DNA of 64,000 bases from Glandiceps talaboti (GCF_964340395.1 NC_135550.1:17183984-17247983), one strand, 5' to 3'. Counted from the first letter of the stretch, positions 38,458 to 53,100 are shown. The notes: generated from the sequence alone by a model not told the origin. A program made the numbers and translations.

Positions 38458-39256
38458 GGAAGTTAGAATCCATCAACAATGAAAGACGCCCGTCAAGTAG
38501 ATGTGTACATACTGCCTCAAGACAGTTACTTTCCAAATTTATGTTCACGCCTATAAATGCAGAGTTTAGCAGAACTATTGGTCAATTAATTGCAGGCAGG
38601 GTGAAAAGTAAAAAAATGATACACGTAATAGCGATGTCGTATCACCTTGGAAACCCATAGCATCATCGTAAACAATGTGATATCAAACTCTCAGGTGCTA
38701 GTATTTTTTTTTTTGAAAATTCAACACATGAAGGATGACATCAGTTTGTCTTGCGTTTTTGTTTCATCTTAGAACATACATAGGAACATTCTAACAAAAG
38801 TTCACTTCAACCCTCGGAATTCAACTTTCGCAAATAGTAGTCTTCTAACCAGAAATCACACTTGGTTCAGCTAGTTTTATGCATTTCGAATCTTGGATAC
38901 TCAAGTGAATCCTAACGAATTTAACCCCAAACATATTTTCATGCCACTGAATTACGACGACTGGCGGCGAGCCAGGTTTCAGCTTGCATAGATAGACATT
39001 TTCCATCCGTAAGCTATTGCAGAACGTTGGTGTAATTGCACTCACATAGGGGCAGCGTTTCTGATGGCAAAGTTTTTATCGACCTTATTGCTAACTTCAA
39101 GCGTTTGCACCATTTTGGTCAACACAGGGTTATTATATCCACAAAACGAAGGCACCATTATCACTGTCACTGTTATGTGCATTGGACGGAGAGTGTATGG
39201 TGGCTAAGCACAGTTCTTTCTACAATTTCAATATATGTAATGTATTACAATTATAT

Positions 39257-39319
39257 TTCAAAACATTTCCAATATTTATAGCAATCTCTTAAACATAGCA
39301 TCATGCAATGATAAAAAAC
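39257..39319. repeat. 63-bp exact direct repeat, copy 1
   Basis: Identical over 63 bases to 39962-40024, 705 bp away. The flanks do not match, so it is not part of a longer duplication. Confidence 0.95.
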
Positions 39320-39961
39320 CGGAGTGATTTCATAGAACAATTTCAGAAATGTACTGTAAGTGGAGATGAAAGTACATGGGAATTCTACAACTGTGTGATT
39401 CTCCAGGTATATACTGAAGGAATCGTGGCAAAAAGGTGTGGGGTTCTTTTGAAATGACATTTCCAGCAAGTTTGACGTCAGACTTGGGACGCTTGTATCC
39501 CCTACTTGCCATGTACTGTACTTCACTAGAGTGTATAATAAACAAATACAATAAACAGAACAACAAATTCATACACAAGTTCTCTTCCACTTTTGTTTGT
39601 GAAACAGACATGTTTTGAGCAAATCACTTGTCCTTCTTCAGGATCGAGAATGGATCTGACAGAATGTTGAAAGTATGAAATTCCACAAGCAAATTAGTGT
39701 CATTCTGTTAGATCATTCGGGCAATGGAGAATGACGAGTATTCTTTTTTTCGAAACCTGTCCATTCCTAAATCGAAAAGAAAATTGTGTATGAATCATAG
39801 TGTTACCATGATGAGCATACACAGTGTAATAAGTACTTGATAGCTTCCTATTAATATGGAAAGACATTCTTTATTTTAATCTCTGTTTCAATATATTTGT
39901 TATTTACAGTCATATCAAATGGTATAAAAATGCTATCAAAGCTTTTACAAAGGTGAGCCCA

Positions 39962-40024
39962 TTCAAAACATTTCCAATATTTATAGCAATCTCTTAAACA
40001 TAGCATCATGCAATGATAAAAAAC
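39962..40024. repeat. 63-bp exact direct repeat, copy 2
   Basis: Second copy of the 39257-39319 block; perfect identity suggests a recent local copying event. Confidence 0.95.
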
Positions 40025-40203
40025 TGGCAGTGCTATCTCAAAAAAAACTAGTATTCCAGGAAAATTAATATGCAGCCTCCTGTTACTATATAGTAATGAG
40101 TTTGTATATTCACTGTATTGTGGTAATATTGTTGCAGTACAGTGGTGTTGAAGTTTAGGTAAAGTCTATGTGCTTGGCAATGCTGAGTATTGTCTATAAT
40201 TAA

Positions 40204-40762
<559 letters not shown>

Positions 40763-41635
40763 TCAAATATAGACGTTGCTTTCTCCGGTCTATGCTTAAA
40801 CATGCCAATCTAAGCACTGTGTTGTTGTGTAATATTAATTAGAATTGTATGTGTTTGAATTGTTAATCAGTATTACACTTCTTATAATGAAACTACACTG
40901 AATATCAGTAGCTGTTCATATCAAACTTCAAAACTCAATGTTGATACATTCAGATCACACATATCTCCATTATGAAGAAAGGGTGCCAGGACGAAAATCT
41001 TGTGTCCTAAAAAAACCCTAAAATATAACCATGATGTGGTATTTACTGGAAGAAGAACAAGACTGCTTTACAAGGTGTAAGTACGACCAACAAAATCTTT
41101 CAAAAAAGGATAAAACAAATTCATCAAGTAACTAGAAAGGAATAAAAATAATTGACCTTTTGTCAATGTAATCTTAATTCTGAATCCAGTTATCCAGTGC
41201 AGAAAGAAATTATACATCGCTAGAAAATTGTCACTGATAGTTCCTGCTGTGACAACAATCTCACCTCTTGAAATTAGTTACCATAGCAACATTTAATGTG
41301 CAGTCAACATGTAATAAAACTCACACAGATGTCTGTATATAGTCAGGATTATTGTGACCTTCAAACGCTGAAACACAGCAAGTAAAGATATGTACGTATG
41401 ATTTGAGGAACTATTAAAAAATCTAAATTAGGTTTTTTTCAATGCAAATAAAATACTCTCAATTCCTTGATAGTAAGGGAAAGAGGGCTTAAAAGCATTT
41501 TGTATGGAAAAAAAGTACCCACGCTGAGCAAACTGTACAATACACAACTCAGAAAATAAATAATGCACTACATATATTTTAGAATTATTCAACACCAAAA
41601 GTACACCAGATAAGTCTCATCATACATACACTTAG

Positions 41636-42095
41636 AGGGGAACACCACTCCACAAAATAAAGGCATTTCCGTAAATTTTGGGTTCTGGAGAGACTTAATC
41701 TCACACAAGTTTTGCACAATTGCCAAGAAACACAAAGTATAATCTTGTTACACATTTATTGTCCTGTGACTGTCTCACACCACGCATTGCGTCATGGGAG
41801 TTAGCAGCCATGCATATGTATTAGATAAACAACAAATATTCATGACTCCTAAGTGTTTATTACCTTCAGACAAAAAAGTCATGAATATTCATTATTCATC
41901 TAATACATATGCATAGCTGCTAACTCCCATGAGGGAATGCTGGACCACTGCTCGGACAATGAATGAGAAACAAAGTTTCAATTTGGTGTTTCTTGGTGAG
42001 TGCGCGTAAGTTACACAATATTAAATCATGAAATGACTCTCCAGAACCTAAAAGTTTATGAAAATATCTTTATTTCCTGGACTGGTGTTCCCCTT
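41636..42095. mobile_element. Foldback/MITE-like element, copy 2
   Basis: About 460 bp made of two inverted arms of about 215 bp. Left end AGGGGAACACCACTCC pairs with right end GGACTGGTGTTCCCCT; inner blocks GTTCTGGAGAG, CATGGGAGTTAGCAG, ATGCATATGTATTAGAT and ATATTCATGAC all have inverted partners. It is nonautonomous: no frame. Flanks offer a possible TTA target duplication, but this is not clear-cut. Confidence 0.85.
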
Positions 42096-42754
42096 TAATT
42101 AAAGAAAAGCTTGATTCATAAAATTGTAGTCAATATAGAAAAGCTATACCAAGTAGGAAAAAAAACCCAGGAAAATGTCTCCCAAAGTATGAAAACTACA
42201 GCTCCCTGATGGGGAAATAAATACTTTCATAAGAGAAAGGAATCATAGAATTACAGAGGTGAATTGCACATTTCAAGTCATCCATAAATCAAAATATGTT
42301 CATTTATTGTGCTATGCTGGAATTACAAGAAAATCACTGGCATTTAATTATCAAGGCATGATGTCCAAGATTTGTTTAAATCTTTGAAAAGTCACTTTAT
42401 ACATTTTTTTAAGTAGGGGATCAAGCTCAACTTGGCAAATATTAAATTTTAGCTACAACTTTCTTGTTTACAAATGCTCACCTGACACTAGAGGGCAGTA
42501 TTTATAGGCATGTACAGTTCAAATTATATTGATTTCCAAGTTAAGAGATATTTGCTGAAGATAAGTTTGTTTTCAATTACTCTTTGCCAATTTAATAGAA
42601 GAATTAAATATATTACTGATGTACAATTTCTTGAGTGACAAACAAAAATCAATTCTGAAATGAAACTGAACAAGAAAGTACCAGGCCTAAGTCATCTTTG
42701 GTCGGAGGTCAACTCCTTTACATGTAAGTATATCAATACTCATTCAATAATTTT
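42096..42754. other. Noncoding stretch, possible distal 3' UTR of the RIN-like gene
   Basis: A/T-rich with no frame. A CTCF-like core (CACTAGAGGGCAGT) lies near 42487. Confidence 0.4.
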
Positions 42755-42890
42755 GGGTGGCTGTACCATAGCCAGACTTTATTTGATAAGTTAGGGTGGC
42801 TTATCATAGCTGGATTTTATTTGATAAGTTAGGGTGACTGTATCATAGCTAGACTTTACTTGATAAGTTAGGGTGGCTGTACCATAGCTG
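42755..42890. repeat. 39-bp tandem repeat, 3.5 units
   Basis: Unit GGGTGGCTGTACCATAGC followed by AGACTTTATTTGATAAGTTA, repeated three times (39, 38, 39 bp) with a partial fourth. Confidence 0.9.
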
Positions 42891-43231
42891 TGTCAAATTG
42901 CCCATACACATTTATTTGTGCGATCCTAACATATCCTTATTTTTATGTTCAAAATAAAACTCCAATCCCATTCAACTTTAACAAAACTCCACTTTCATCT
43001 CAATGAATAAATTATCTTTCCTGTGAAATTAATGCCCCTAGTGTCCAAATTTGGCTGAAATTGAAAAGAAACTTTTTGAGAACCAAGACAAAATTTATCA
43101 TTCAATTCACAGGATATGGTGAGTTTTATTTAAAATACATCTGAATGCATGTAAGGATTTTAGTTGGAGTCTGAGTTGGTAAACCACACATTGAGTATAG
43201 TCTGAGCCCTATCCTCCTCACCGTGTGCACA

Positions 43232-43306
43232 GTCCTAGTTGATTTCAACCAATTCGGTCCTAGCTGATTTCAATCAATTCAGTCCTGGCTGAGTTCAACC
43301 AATTCA
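43232..43306. repeat. 25-bp tandem repeat, 3 units
   Basis: Unit GTCCTAGCTGATTTCAACC plus AATTCA, three head-to-tail copies with two to four changes each. Confidence 0.9.
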
Positions 43307-44116
43307 ATCTCAAATATAACTGCCATCTCTTTTATAAACTACAATTTTGGCAAACTACATTTTGTCGACACAGTGAAGGAACTTCTACCTCTGTTAATTC
43401 CACATACAAAAAAACTGCAACCAGTACTGAATATGATTATGAAACAAGTACGTCCATAAAAGTAACTTTTACTTTAATGAGGAGGGTGTGTGTAATGTTG
43501 TTCCTTCTGATCCCTTACTCCTTCCTAACAACAGGAATGGACCGTTAAAAGAGGCTTGTACTATGAAAGTATGATGGTTATTGTTGTGTAAATTTTGATC
43601 CCTACCCAATCCCTCCAAACCTGACATGTCTCAGATGACACAACTGTGATAGATACTTGGCAGTGGAGATGTAAGTACAAATGACACAGCTAGTATTACA
43701 TTAAGGTTGTCATTCTTCTTCTCCATATCCTTTTTTGAACAACACACTCTTCTTTACATTGGAGCAGACCACTCCACCTTGGCATACATCTTTACATTGG
43801 AGTTGGCCATACCACCTTGGCACTCTTCTTACGATATCCAAAGATGTATGGTTTTTCCTTTGCATGGAGGTTTGCTTTCAACTGTTGTGGTATTTCTGTA
43901 GGATTAAGTTCTCTTTCTGGAATACAATAACACAAAACATCCTTTAAATACATATCTTATCACTTACTGCTGGCACCATACTTTGTTTTTTTTTAAAGGG
44001 AATTGACCAATACAAAAAATCCACCCAATTCTCTGCATACACTTCAACACTTTCCCTTACAGACTGAGAATGGTAACATCACAGTTTATGGTCAATCTAC
44101 TTATTAATAACTTGGT
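43307..44116 (-). other. Probable 3' UTR of the RIN-like gene
   Basis: Lies directly after the inferred stop codon on the minus strand. It has no competing frame. Candidate minus-strand signals are ATTAAA near 43475 and, just beyond, AATAAA at 43125-43130; which is used cannot be told. Confidence 0.4.
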
Positions 44117-47100
44117 TTAATACAAGACATCATCATTGACGAGATAGGATTCACGCAGTGATTCAAGAATCCATACAGGTCTGTACTTGTGGTATGTTTC
44201 ATGTCCTAAAGGTAAAATGGAATGCACCTCGGGGACAAATTTCCCTGAAAATTAAATTTCTTTATTTCACCCAAACTTTACCATATGAAAGCTTGGTCCT
44301 GCTCCTTTTGAAATAACAAAAGAAATTTCAGAGTTCACCATCTTGTTTTCAAGTGAATCATGAATCTTTTATTTTCCCATAGAGTTAACACAGTATTTGG
44401 CAGCCATATTGGATTCAACGGCCATATTGAATTCAACGGCCATATTGGATTCAAAACATGAAGAAAACTTTGATATCATTTTGACTCTATTTGTATCATA
44501 ACCCCAGATTTTGTTTATTGATTTCAACTGAGAATAGGGCAGAGCTTTCTTGAACAAAGTAACAGATGTTTAAACAGTTTATTTCTTAAGGTGCATTCTA
44601 CGTTAACCAAAATAGTCATACACTTTTAAGTTGTACAAATGTATGATAGTAGCAAATCTCACTTATGAATCACGTATACATATACCTGTCTATACTGTAC
44701 CATGTACTTACCTTCTTCATCTACAACTAGGTACAAGGCATAATCCTGTGAATTCTTGACATCTAGCTTACCAGCTATCACTTGACCTATCAGGGTATAA
44801 AACAGACAAACACAGTTGAAATATATTATATATGTTGCCATGGAAACAGGCCACTCCTAAAACCAAGGAGATGCAAAAATATGTTTCCTTGGCTTTAAAA
44901 CACCCTTTATGAATTTATGATAGTTCCAACCACACTTTACAGTACAAAAGGAGTTGCCTTGGCATTTGTGATAAATGTAACAAGACATTTCTTACATACA
45001 ACTCTGATAACTTCAAATGCAAAAGAAACTTTTGTAGAAGTGCTGCCCACCGTGGAGATATATAAGCCCACTAGCTACCTTGTTGATTACCAGTTGGAAA
45101 GTAAACATTTGTAGCCATTAAAATGATCAAATCCAGGTGTAATCTCTTTAGCAGGAGCCTGTTCTACTGTACTGTTAAAGAATAGTTATGCTTATCATTT
45201 TTTTCAATGTGATTACAACTGCCGACATCAGAGCATGGATGAAAGGAACCTGTTACAAACACGGAAAGTACACAACCCCAATTTTATTAATAACACTTGA
45301 CACAGCATGTTGGAAGTACAGAGACTTGTATTACATTTCATCACTTGATAAGGACAGTTATATGACCACTTTACATAATAGTTCACGTTAACAAACAAAT
45401 TTGCAGTTCCCCTGTCATTTCTTGTACACATAAAAAGGCCAAAAAAACTGTTCTTATCAAACCATGGTGTATAATACATGTCACTGTTGTTTCAACATGC
45501 TGAGTCAAGTGTTATTAATGAAACTGAGTTGTTTACTTCCCCTGTTTGTAACAGGTTCTGTTTGACCACGCTCTGATGTCGGCAGTTGTAGGTAATGTAT
45601 CCCGCTGTGTATGTTGTGTCTCTGTTACTGTTACAAGACTAGTCTGAAGTTGAAACATGTCTATCTTTTGTGTCAAAAAAACCCAAGTCCCATGAGTGAA
45701 ACAAAAAGGTACTAGTAACACTGTTTGTACTATAATTCCTCTTTACGCTTAAAATGAGGTCATAGTTCCTTTACAACAAAGACAGTTCACATTCTAATTG
45801 CATTTTTACAGAGGCCTGTGACAAACTTCCGTGTTTTCAAATCATAACGGTTTGGGGTACATGTATTTACTTACACACATCAGCCGTCGTCATTGTTGGT
45901 GTTATTGGTAAAGTTTTTGACATCATGGCATCATTGCTTTCATCGTGTAATGTTATCTTCATAAAACCCTGCATATCACTAATACAAGGAAGTCGTATAC
46001 CATTGTCTTCACTAGAACTGTCATCTAAGTGAAGATTCTTGATCACATGCACTGTAGCAATTACCAAAGATGAAAAGAAATGAAGTTAAATCTAAAAAAG
46101 TTCAATTGGTAATCTTTGACTATCACTTAGTGTACATGCAGGCACACCAATCCACACACCCACCCTCTCCAACCATCCAACTCTACACACACACACATGC
46201 ATCTTTTGTTGTAGCTAGTGCATTGTAGTGGTAAGATAACAGTGTATATTGGTATTTACTTTCAAATTACCCCAGTAATATTTTTACTGAAACTCGGAGC
46301 TCAGTTCATCTGGCCCAAAGACAGATGCAGAAAAAAGCCATTGGGGGACAAGTATAGTTTGTAGAGTCAGTATAGTGAACATACAATATTTTTCTTACTT
46401 TCTTTCTACAGAAATCTCAGGCTTTTCTATTTTTCCTCACACATTCCCTCTATATACACCCAAATCCATACTTAACCACACTCCAGTTTCTAACCCCCAC
46501 CGTGAACCCCTACCTCGTGCACACTCCATCTGTCTGCACTCCCACCCCTACATACAGACTCCATCTTTCAAATCCCCCTACCATGGAAAGTACTTACCTG
46601 CACTACTCAATGTTGTCAGATAATAACCAGGTTGTCCCAGCATTAAGCTGGGATCTAACAATCCCCACATGTAGTCTGAATCAATCTCGGCAGTCTGTGC
46701 ATCACAGTTAGCAAGTACATAGATGAACACAGGTAGGAAATCTGTGTAGGTAGATTGCATCTCAAAACATTAGTAATCACACCAAAAATATCATTTGAAA
46801 AAAAACAATATTCATACAAAAATCAAACATCTTGACTGTCACCGCTTTGTCTTTGTTCAAAATGCCAATCACTGATCTAAGCAATAATTTACATTTGACT
46901 ATGAGTGATTTATATGAATGAAAGACAATGGATTAATGGTAGGGGTTACAATTCTAGACATCTCACATTTTTCATCATTTTCCTTTATCAAGAACAACAC
47001 TTGGCAGTCTATTGAATTTTGTTGCAAGAGAATGACCTTCAATCATGTATTATGATTTTTTTTTTTTAAAAAGCTATAAAAGTAATCAGTATTTGATAAA

Positions 47101-50100
47101 TATTACTTTTTAGGCCTTTTCTACTAAACATGACGTTTTCCATGACAAGGCTCTTGCTATTTGTAATCCACCAATTGGTCAACTTGGTGAACAGCGCCCC
47201 CAAGAGATGAAGTAGTTCATGACAGAGCTAACTAGAATCAAAATGTTCTGATCATCAGAATGAAAAAGGACTTACTTATCAGTGCCCTAAAAGACAATAT
47301 TTCAAACAGCCTGACTTGGTGTATAACAATGAAAGTAAGTCTTACCATCAGCTCCCATAGAATGAACTGCTTCATGACCTGGTCGAGTGTCTTGTGTCTA
47401 TATGCAAGAATAAACAAAGCACACTCAATTAATTTGAACAGTGGTGGATGTATAAATAGCTGGTCTACATCACGATCTGTGATTTTGCATTGCTTCTCAC
47501 TAATCTGTCTACATCACAATCTGTAATTTATTTTCACTTCTCACCAACCACTTGTAATACTATCAACATGAAATTATCATTGTGGTTTGAAAATTACATG
47601 CAGGTCCTAGAATGTTACATTTTACAAAACAATATTTGTTGCATGACAACAAAAAATTGCAAACCAGTGTTACTCTTATCTACAGATAATTCTTTCAAAA
47701 ACTTCTCATAAAGCCAAAAAATACAAATGTATGCTTACAGATTTGTAGATGGTTTGAACAGCCTTCAATAGACAGTCCATCATACTCAGAGGTGAATATG
47801 CCTTGTACATCTTGCTGAAAAAATGCTGTAACACCTGCATACTGGCTCCTTGGGGTGGAATAAATACCGGCTGAAAATAAGAAAACAAAAATACAGACAT
47901 TAACTATCTGGACACATCAATTTCTTCATCATATGCCTTGATATACTAGTATAGACATTCAATCTTGCCATTGGCCTCTTATACGGATATTGCATATAAT
48001 GCATTACACTTTAAGCTTTTCTACAAACACCCCAACCTGACCAGTTATTACTTTATAAAGACTTGATGTTACAAGATGTATGCTTTGTAAGTATAACTCC
48101 TATGTTGAAAATAAAGAACTTTTTCACTTACCCTGACTCCTAATTCTTCTGCAGTTTTAGTTCTAGCTGTTTTCAGATTCCTATTGAGTAGTTGGATTGA
48201 CCCATTCCTACAAATGGTGAACAATTGATTAACATTACAAATCCAAGAACATGTGCATGTCATCTATTCATATGATTGCTACTTGGAAATCTCAACAACG
48301 GCAAGGTTTCCTTAGATTTGAAGTTCTGTACATGATTCTCACTGGATTGAATAACTGACTGATAGACTGAGTCAGTCACTAACTGAATGAGTGGGTTGGT
48401 GGGTGAGTGAGTGAGTGAGTGAGTGAGTGAGTGAGTGAGTGAGTGAGTGAGTGAGTGAGTGAGTGAGTGAAAGTGAATGAGTGACTAGCTAACTCACTAA
48501 CTGACTGAGTGAGTCAGTGAGTAGCAAGACAGATTTCTTACCTGCTGTATTCTGTTAATAAACATTTATAGATGAAAGACTTGAGGGGTTTAATTACACA
48601 TTTATGCAGAGCACCTTCAATAATTGCATCCTCATTCATGGGTTCCTCAGAGCTGAACTGTAAATCAATCATACACCAAGTAAATCTATTTGTGTTTCTT
48701 CAACAGTTTAATGGGTACAATCTGTAGCTTTGTGGTATTTGGTGGTTACTTTTATTCCTAGGTTGAAATATTCTTATGTTATACTTATAGTAGTTCAATC
48801 TTTTTTCATTCATAATATTGAAAATGTACTTTTCACTGATTTCTCAACAAGTTACAATCTACGTCATTATAACTGGTGAACTGTATAGACACAAGTAAAG
48901 TTTCAAATACACTAGAACACTCCTACCTTTGCCTTTTCCTTGTTGAGGTTGGCTTGGAATTGAAAATCTTCCTGCAGCAGATAGTGTTTGATACCATCCA
49001 TAAACTGTCGTGTATTTCTCATCACAACAGATGGATTTGTCTCTTGTCCTTCTTTGGTACACTGGAGAAAATTATTAACAGAAGAGCCAAATGTTGAGTT
49101 CATGTTGGTTGACATCCTGTAAAAACAAAAGGCAAAACAGTTAACGTTTTGAACTCTAGGGATAAAACATGTATAATTTTACCTGTTATATGTATTGTGA
49201 AACATATACATCTATGAATACATGTAGCCCCTATCAGAAAAACAAAAGATTGCTTAGTATGGCCACTAGGAGTGCTGTTCAGCATTTTGACTGGCAGTGT
49301 AGATGACTACCACAGTTGAGTTCTGTCACCTCTTTGTCAATTCCAAATGAACCTTTTCAATTATTTTTGGTCAGCTAGTCAGGATAGTATGCAATCTACT
49401 ATAGCAATGACTCCAAAACATTTTGGACAACATTAAACCAATCAACATTTCTTCTTTTTTTTTCTTTTTTTTTTTCTTTTTCTTTTTATAAATTTTTGTG
49501 CTGGGAATTCCTCCCAGCGATTTTCTGTTATGCTGACAAATACACACAAACACACAAATGCTACAGAGATCCATTCAGGTTTGGGACTACATGACAGGGC
49601 TATACTGCACGCTCTATATCACATTGCTGTGGAACTGTCAAGGCTACCAGTCAGGCCACAGGCTATCCGAGAGTCACCCAGGCCTGGCAAACATAGCACC
49701 TGCGGGCTCTTCCATTTCTTATTATTTTCAATGTTGTAATATTTAGGATGTATTTAGATGTCTCATGCACTTTCATGCGATTAACACCCAAAAGACCACA
49801 CCTTCATTTGGGTCTAAATTTGGTGTCCATTAACTTCTCTCTACTGGGACACATTCAATTTGCATGATCCGTAATCATGACTTCGTGTTTGATAAATATA
49901 TTAAAGTACATATCACAAACATGACTGGTATCAGTGGTTACCACGGTAATTATGCCTCAAACCATATTGACGTTATTACTAGATGATGGGCGGTGTAATT
50001 TATATCGTGGCAATTGTGTACGTGATTGGAGCAGGTTGGAAATGACAGAAAGCATCATGTAAATAGATTGTCAACTAGTCAGACTGGTAATTTATATTTG

Positions 50101-53100
50101 AAGGAAATACAAAATGTATTTGACCTTGTGAAATTTGTACGTGTAAATAATCAGGATTGTGATTGAGCTTTGAGTGTGTTTACAACCTCATTTCAAGAAA
50201 CGACGTCACTTTAATCAAAATCACGATTGTACAAATCAAATTCTGGTAATTAAAGTTGATAAGACCCTTTATCTTACTTATTTTTTCCAACATCAAGGCC
50301 CCTCATGTTATTGAACAAAGCTTAATGTCTGAGAAATAAATATCTTGCTACAAATAGTTATGTTAAGTAGCTTGGTATAAAACAAACTTTATAAAAAGAC
50401 TTACTTTATAATCAACTGCTGTATTTTACGGCTTGGGTCTTGTTTTCTCCTCTTCATTGGTGAGACTAGAGAAAAGTAGAAAACACACATTTGATATCTG
50501 GAATAGATATTTCAAACCCTCACTTGTATTTATGTACCATAATTGAAATTATATAATACACATTCATCAATGGCTGATCCAATGAAAAGTTTACTTAATT
50601 AGCATAATGAGTCTCAGAACATCTGGTTCCATGGATACCCCATTGATTTCTTTGTCATGCATTTTCTTAGAATGCATCTTGGAAATAAACTGTTTAAACT
50701 TCTGCTGATACTTTGTTTGAGAAAATGCCAACCTATCCCTCAGTCAAAACATAGACAGTGTTTCTACCCCACTGTTTGTGGTTAAAATCAATTATTAAAG
50801 AGTTGGAGGGTCACCGTACAAAGGTTTCAAGGTGTCCACATTACAATTTTCACTTTATCTTAGAAATTGCTAAATAATCAGTACATCACTGTGGGACACG
50901 GCTACATTATATCTCATGTCATTAACATTGAGAATCTGGGGCAAATCATGAATCTATTTCACTACACAGTACATTACATTGTAAATAATTTTCAGAAAAT
51001 AAAAAGGATGTCTTACTTGTCAACTCATGATATTGATATTTCAGCTACCTCTAAATTGTATCAATGGGTTGGTTATAATTCATATGTGTATGGATGCATG
51101 TACAGGTGTACATATTCCATTCATATAATCTGTCCCCTATACTGCCCACCCCTCCCCCCTATCCTGCCCACCCCTCCCTCATCTATCAGTCTGTCTATTG
51201 TTTCTACCTTAAGCAGTATGGAAATGAGAGGACTCTGATGCCACATGAGCATAAGGTAGAAACAATACCAGAGACAAGTCTGTGACAATACATACTGGCA
51301 AGAAAGGTCTTATTGACACTAACATATGTAACTCAACACTTCCATTGGAATTGTTTGCATACTGAAAATTCTGTACCCTGGTGTACAGCAAGCCTGTTCA
51401 CAGCTCGTTTGCATAATGTTCAAGTCGTGCAAGGCAGAGGTGGAGAGAGTCACTTTTCATGGCTCACTGGACATCAACTAAAGCAGCAATGACAAAATTA
51501 GCCTTGCCTTTATTCTTGTTTACTAATACACGACTGCATGGATACACAAAGACCCGACAGACCTAGTAGAGTATACATACCTAGCAATGGCTTAAATCTT
51601 TGTTTCATGTATCCAAATCCTGAGGAGAGGCGCCTTGGACTGGACACTTTCTGTGTCTCATTTTCTTTTTCCTCACTGCTCAGCAATGTAGTGTGATCAT
51701 CATCTAAATAGAATCTACTTGTCATCAACCCGTCATTATTTTTCTTTAGAGTACTTTTGGGACTGTCTCCTTTTTTCAGACTTCTTCCTCTGGAGTTTTT
51801 CCTTGACGTTTTTTCCGCTACATCCTCTTTGATTTCTGGTAAAGCTGAGCTACTGCTCTCGTTAGATGTTGGGTAATTTGGCTGATGCTTAGTACCCCCA
51901 AGGTTCATGATATCCTCCCAGAGAGAGCTGTCCCAAGGGCTGGAAAACACTGTCCCCGAACTTGCTCCACTTACTTGGGAACTATTTCGCGTCAGGGCAG
52001 ATAGTCTTTGTCTCTGATGAGGCACATTAATGTCGTCCAAAGTAGTTGGTATATCGTCATCCTGTATATCTGTAAATACTGAGTCTCTGCTTAGAATACT
52101 AGATCCAACACTCTCACGTACAGGAGAGAAAGAACTTGAACTTGATGTAAATGCCGTTGATGACCCACTATCTCTTGTCGCACATGTGGAAGAAGTCCTC
52201 AAGCTTTCAAGGGCATTTTTATCAAGTCTTACCGATTGATGGAATGTTTCCCAATTAGAGCGAGGAACACTTTTTGATTCGCCATTACCTAATAATCCAC
52301 TAGAGTTTGGGGCAGAAAGTGGATCAAAAGCACTGAGTGATGATATATGATTAGAATTCCTAGGTGATGAGGATGGTGAAGGTGTTCTCACAGGCTGTAA
52401 TATATCGACATTCAATGTACACACAGAAGGTATTTGGATATCTAGGAGAGAAAATCTGTTGGAGGATTCTCCTTGGTTAGCTAAAGTGGGCGTGTCACTG
52501 GTTGTAGACACAATGCTAGTTCTATTGCTGTTGTAAGACGTATCGCTGATATTGTCTAAGAGTGAGGAAACCCCACTGGTGGCGGATCCAGCACTTATGG
52601 TGCTAATGTCTGAACTGAATGCACCACTTGTCCTACTACTAGTTGTACTATATTCAGAACACACTGTATTACGACTAGTTTGACTGCTCCCACTGTTTTC
52701 TGAACTTAAAGAGTTACGTCCTGAATTCCAAGTATATTTCTGTCTTGCTGTTGGGGTTGGCGTACCAGAGAGTGGTGATACACTGCTGTACGGATCACTG
52801 CTGGGCTGTGGAGCCCATGGATTTGGTTCTATAGAGATGACAGGTGCAGCATATGGATCCACACTTTGCTTCATACTTGATGATACTATTGCACTTTTCC
52901 GTTTAGGGGGTAGAGGAGGTGGAGTTGAGTTGGATGGTGGCATAGTTGTAGGTAACCGATTCATGTAAATCTCAAATGATGATGGGGGTATATGATCCTG
53001 TCTTGTCACCTCGTATGGTTTATAATAATCCCCTGAAAACCTCTCTGGAATTCGTCCTTTTTCATCCCTTAATATCCTTTGAGTGCACATTGCAGGTACC

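Larger units (their letters stand above)
44117..46051 (-). other. RIN-like exons 14-16: RA domain and short C-terminus
   Basis: Exon 46051-45875 runs from VHVIKNLHLDDSSSEDNGIR to ITPTMTTADVC, exon 44786-44712 gives QVIAGKLDVKNSQDYALYLV, matching RIN2 ITTEDVCQICAEKFKVGDPE and YSLFLFVDE. The last exon (44205-44117) encodes only 29 more residues, ending SLRESYLVNDDVLY. Vertebrate RIN2 has about 52 residues at this place, with a different sequence. Either the tail is lineage-specific or this is an alternative last exon. Confidence 0.8.
46598..50465 (-). other. RIN-like exons 7-13: RH and VPS9 catalytic region
   Basis: Exon 49116-48927 (VVMRNTRQFMDGIKHYLLQ) and exon 48657-48542 (DAIIEGALHKCVIKPLKSFI) match the RIN-homology helices. 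Exons 48207-48132, 47870-47739 (MYKAYSPLSMMDCLLKAVQ), 47397-47346 and 46741-46598 form the VPS9 fold. GADDFLPVFIYVLANCD and GYYLTTL hold the Asp, Pro, Tyr and Thr known from Rabex-5 to be needed for Rab5 exchange. The segment TQDTRPGHEAVHSMGAD differs from the vertebrate version but keeps its length. Confidence 0.92.
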
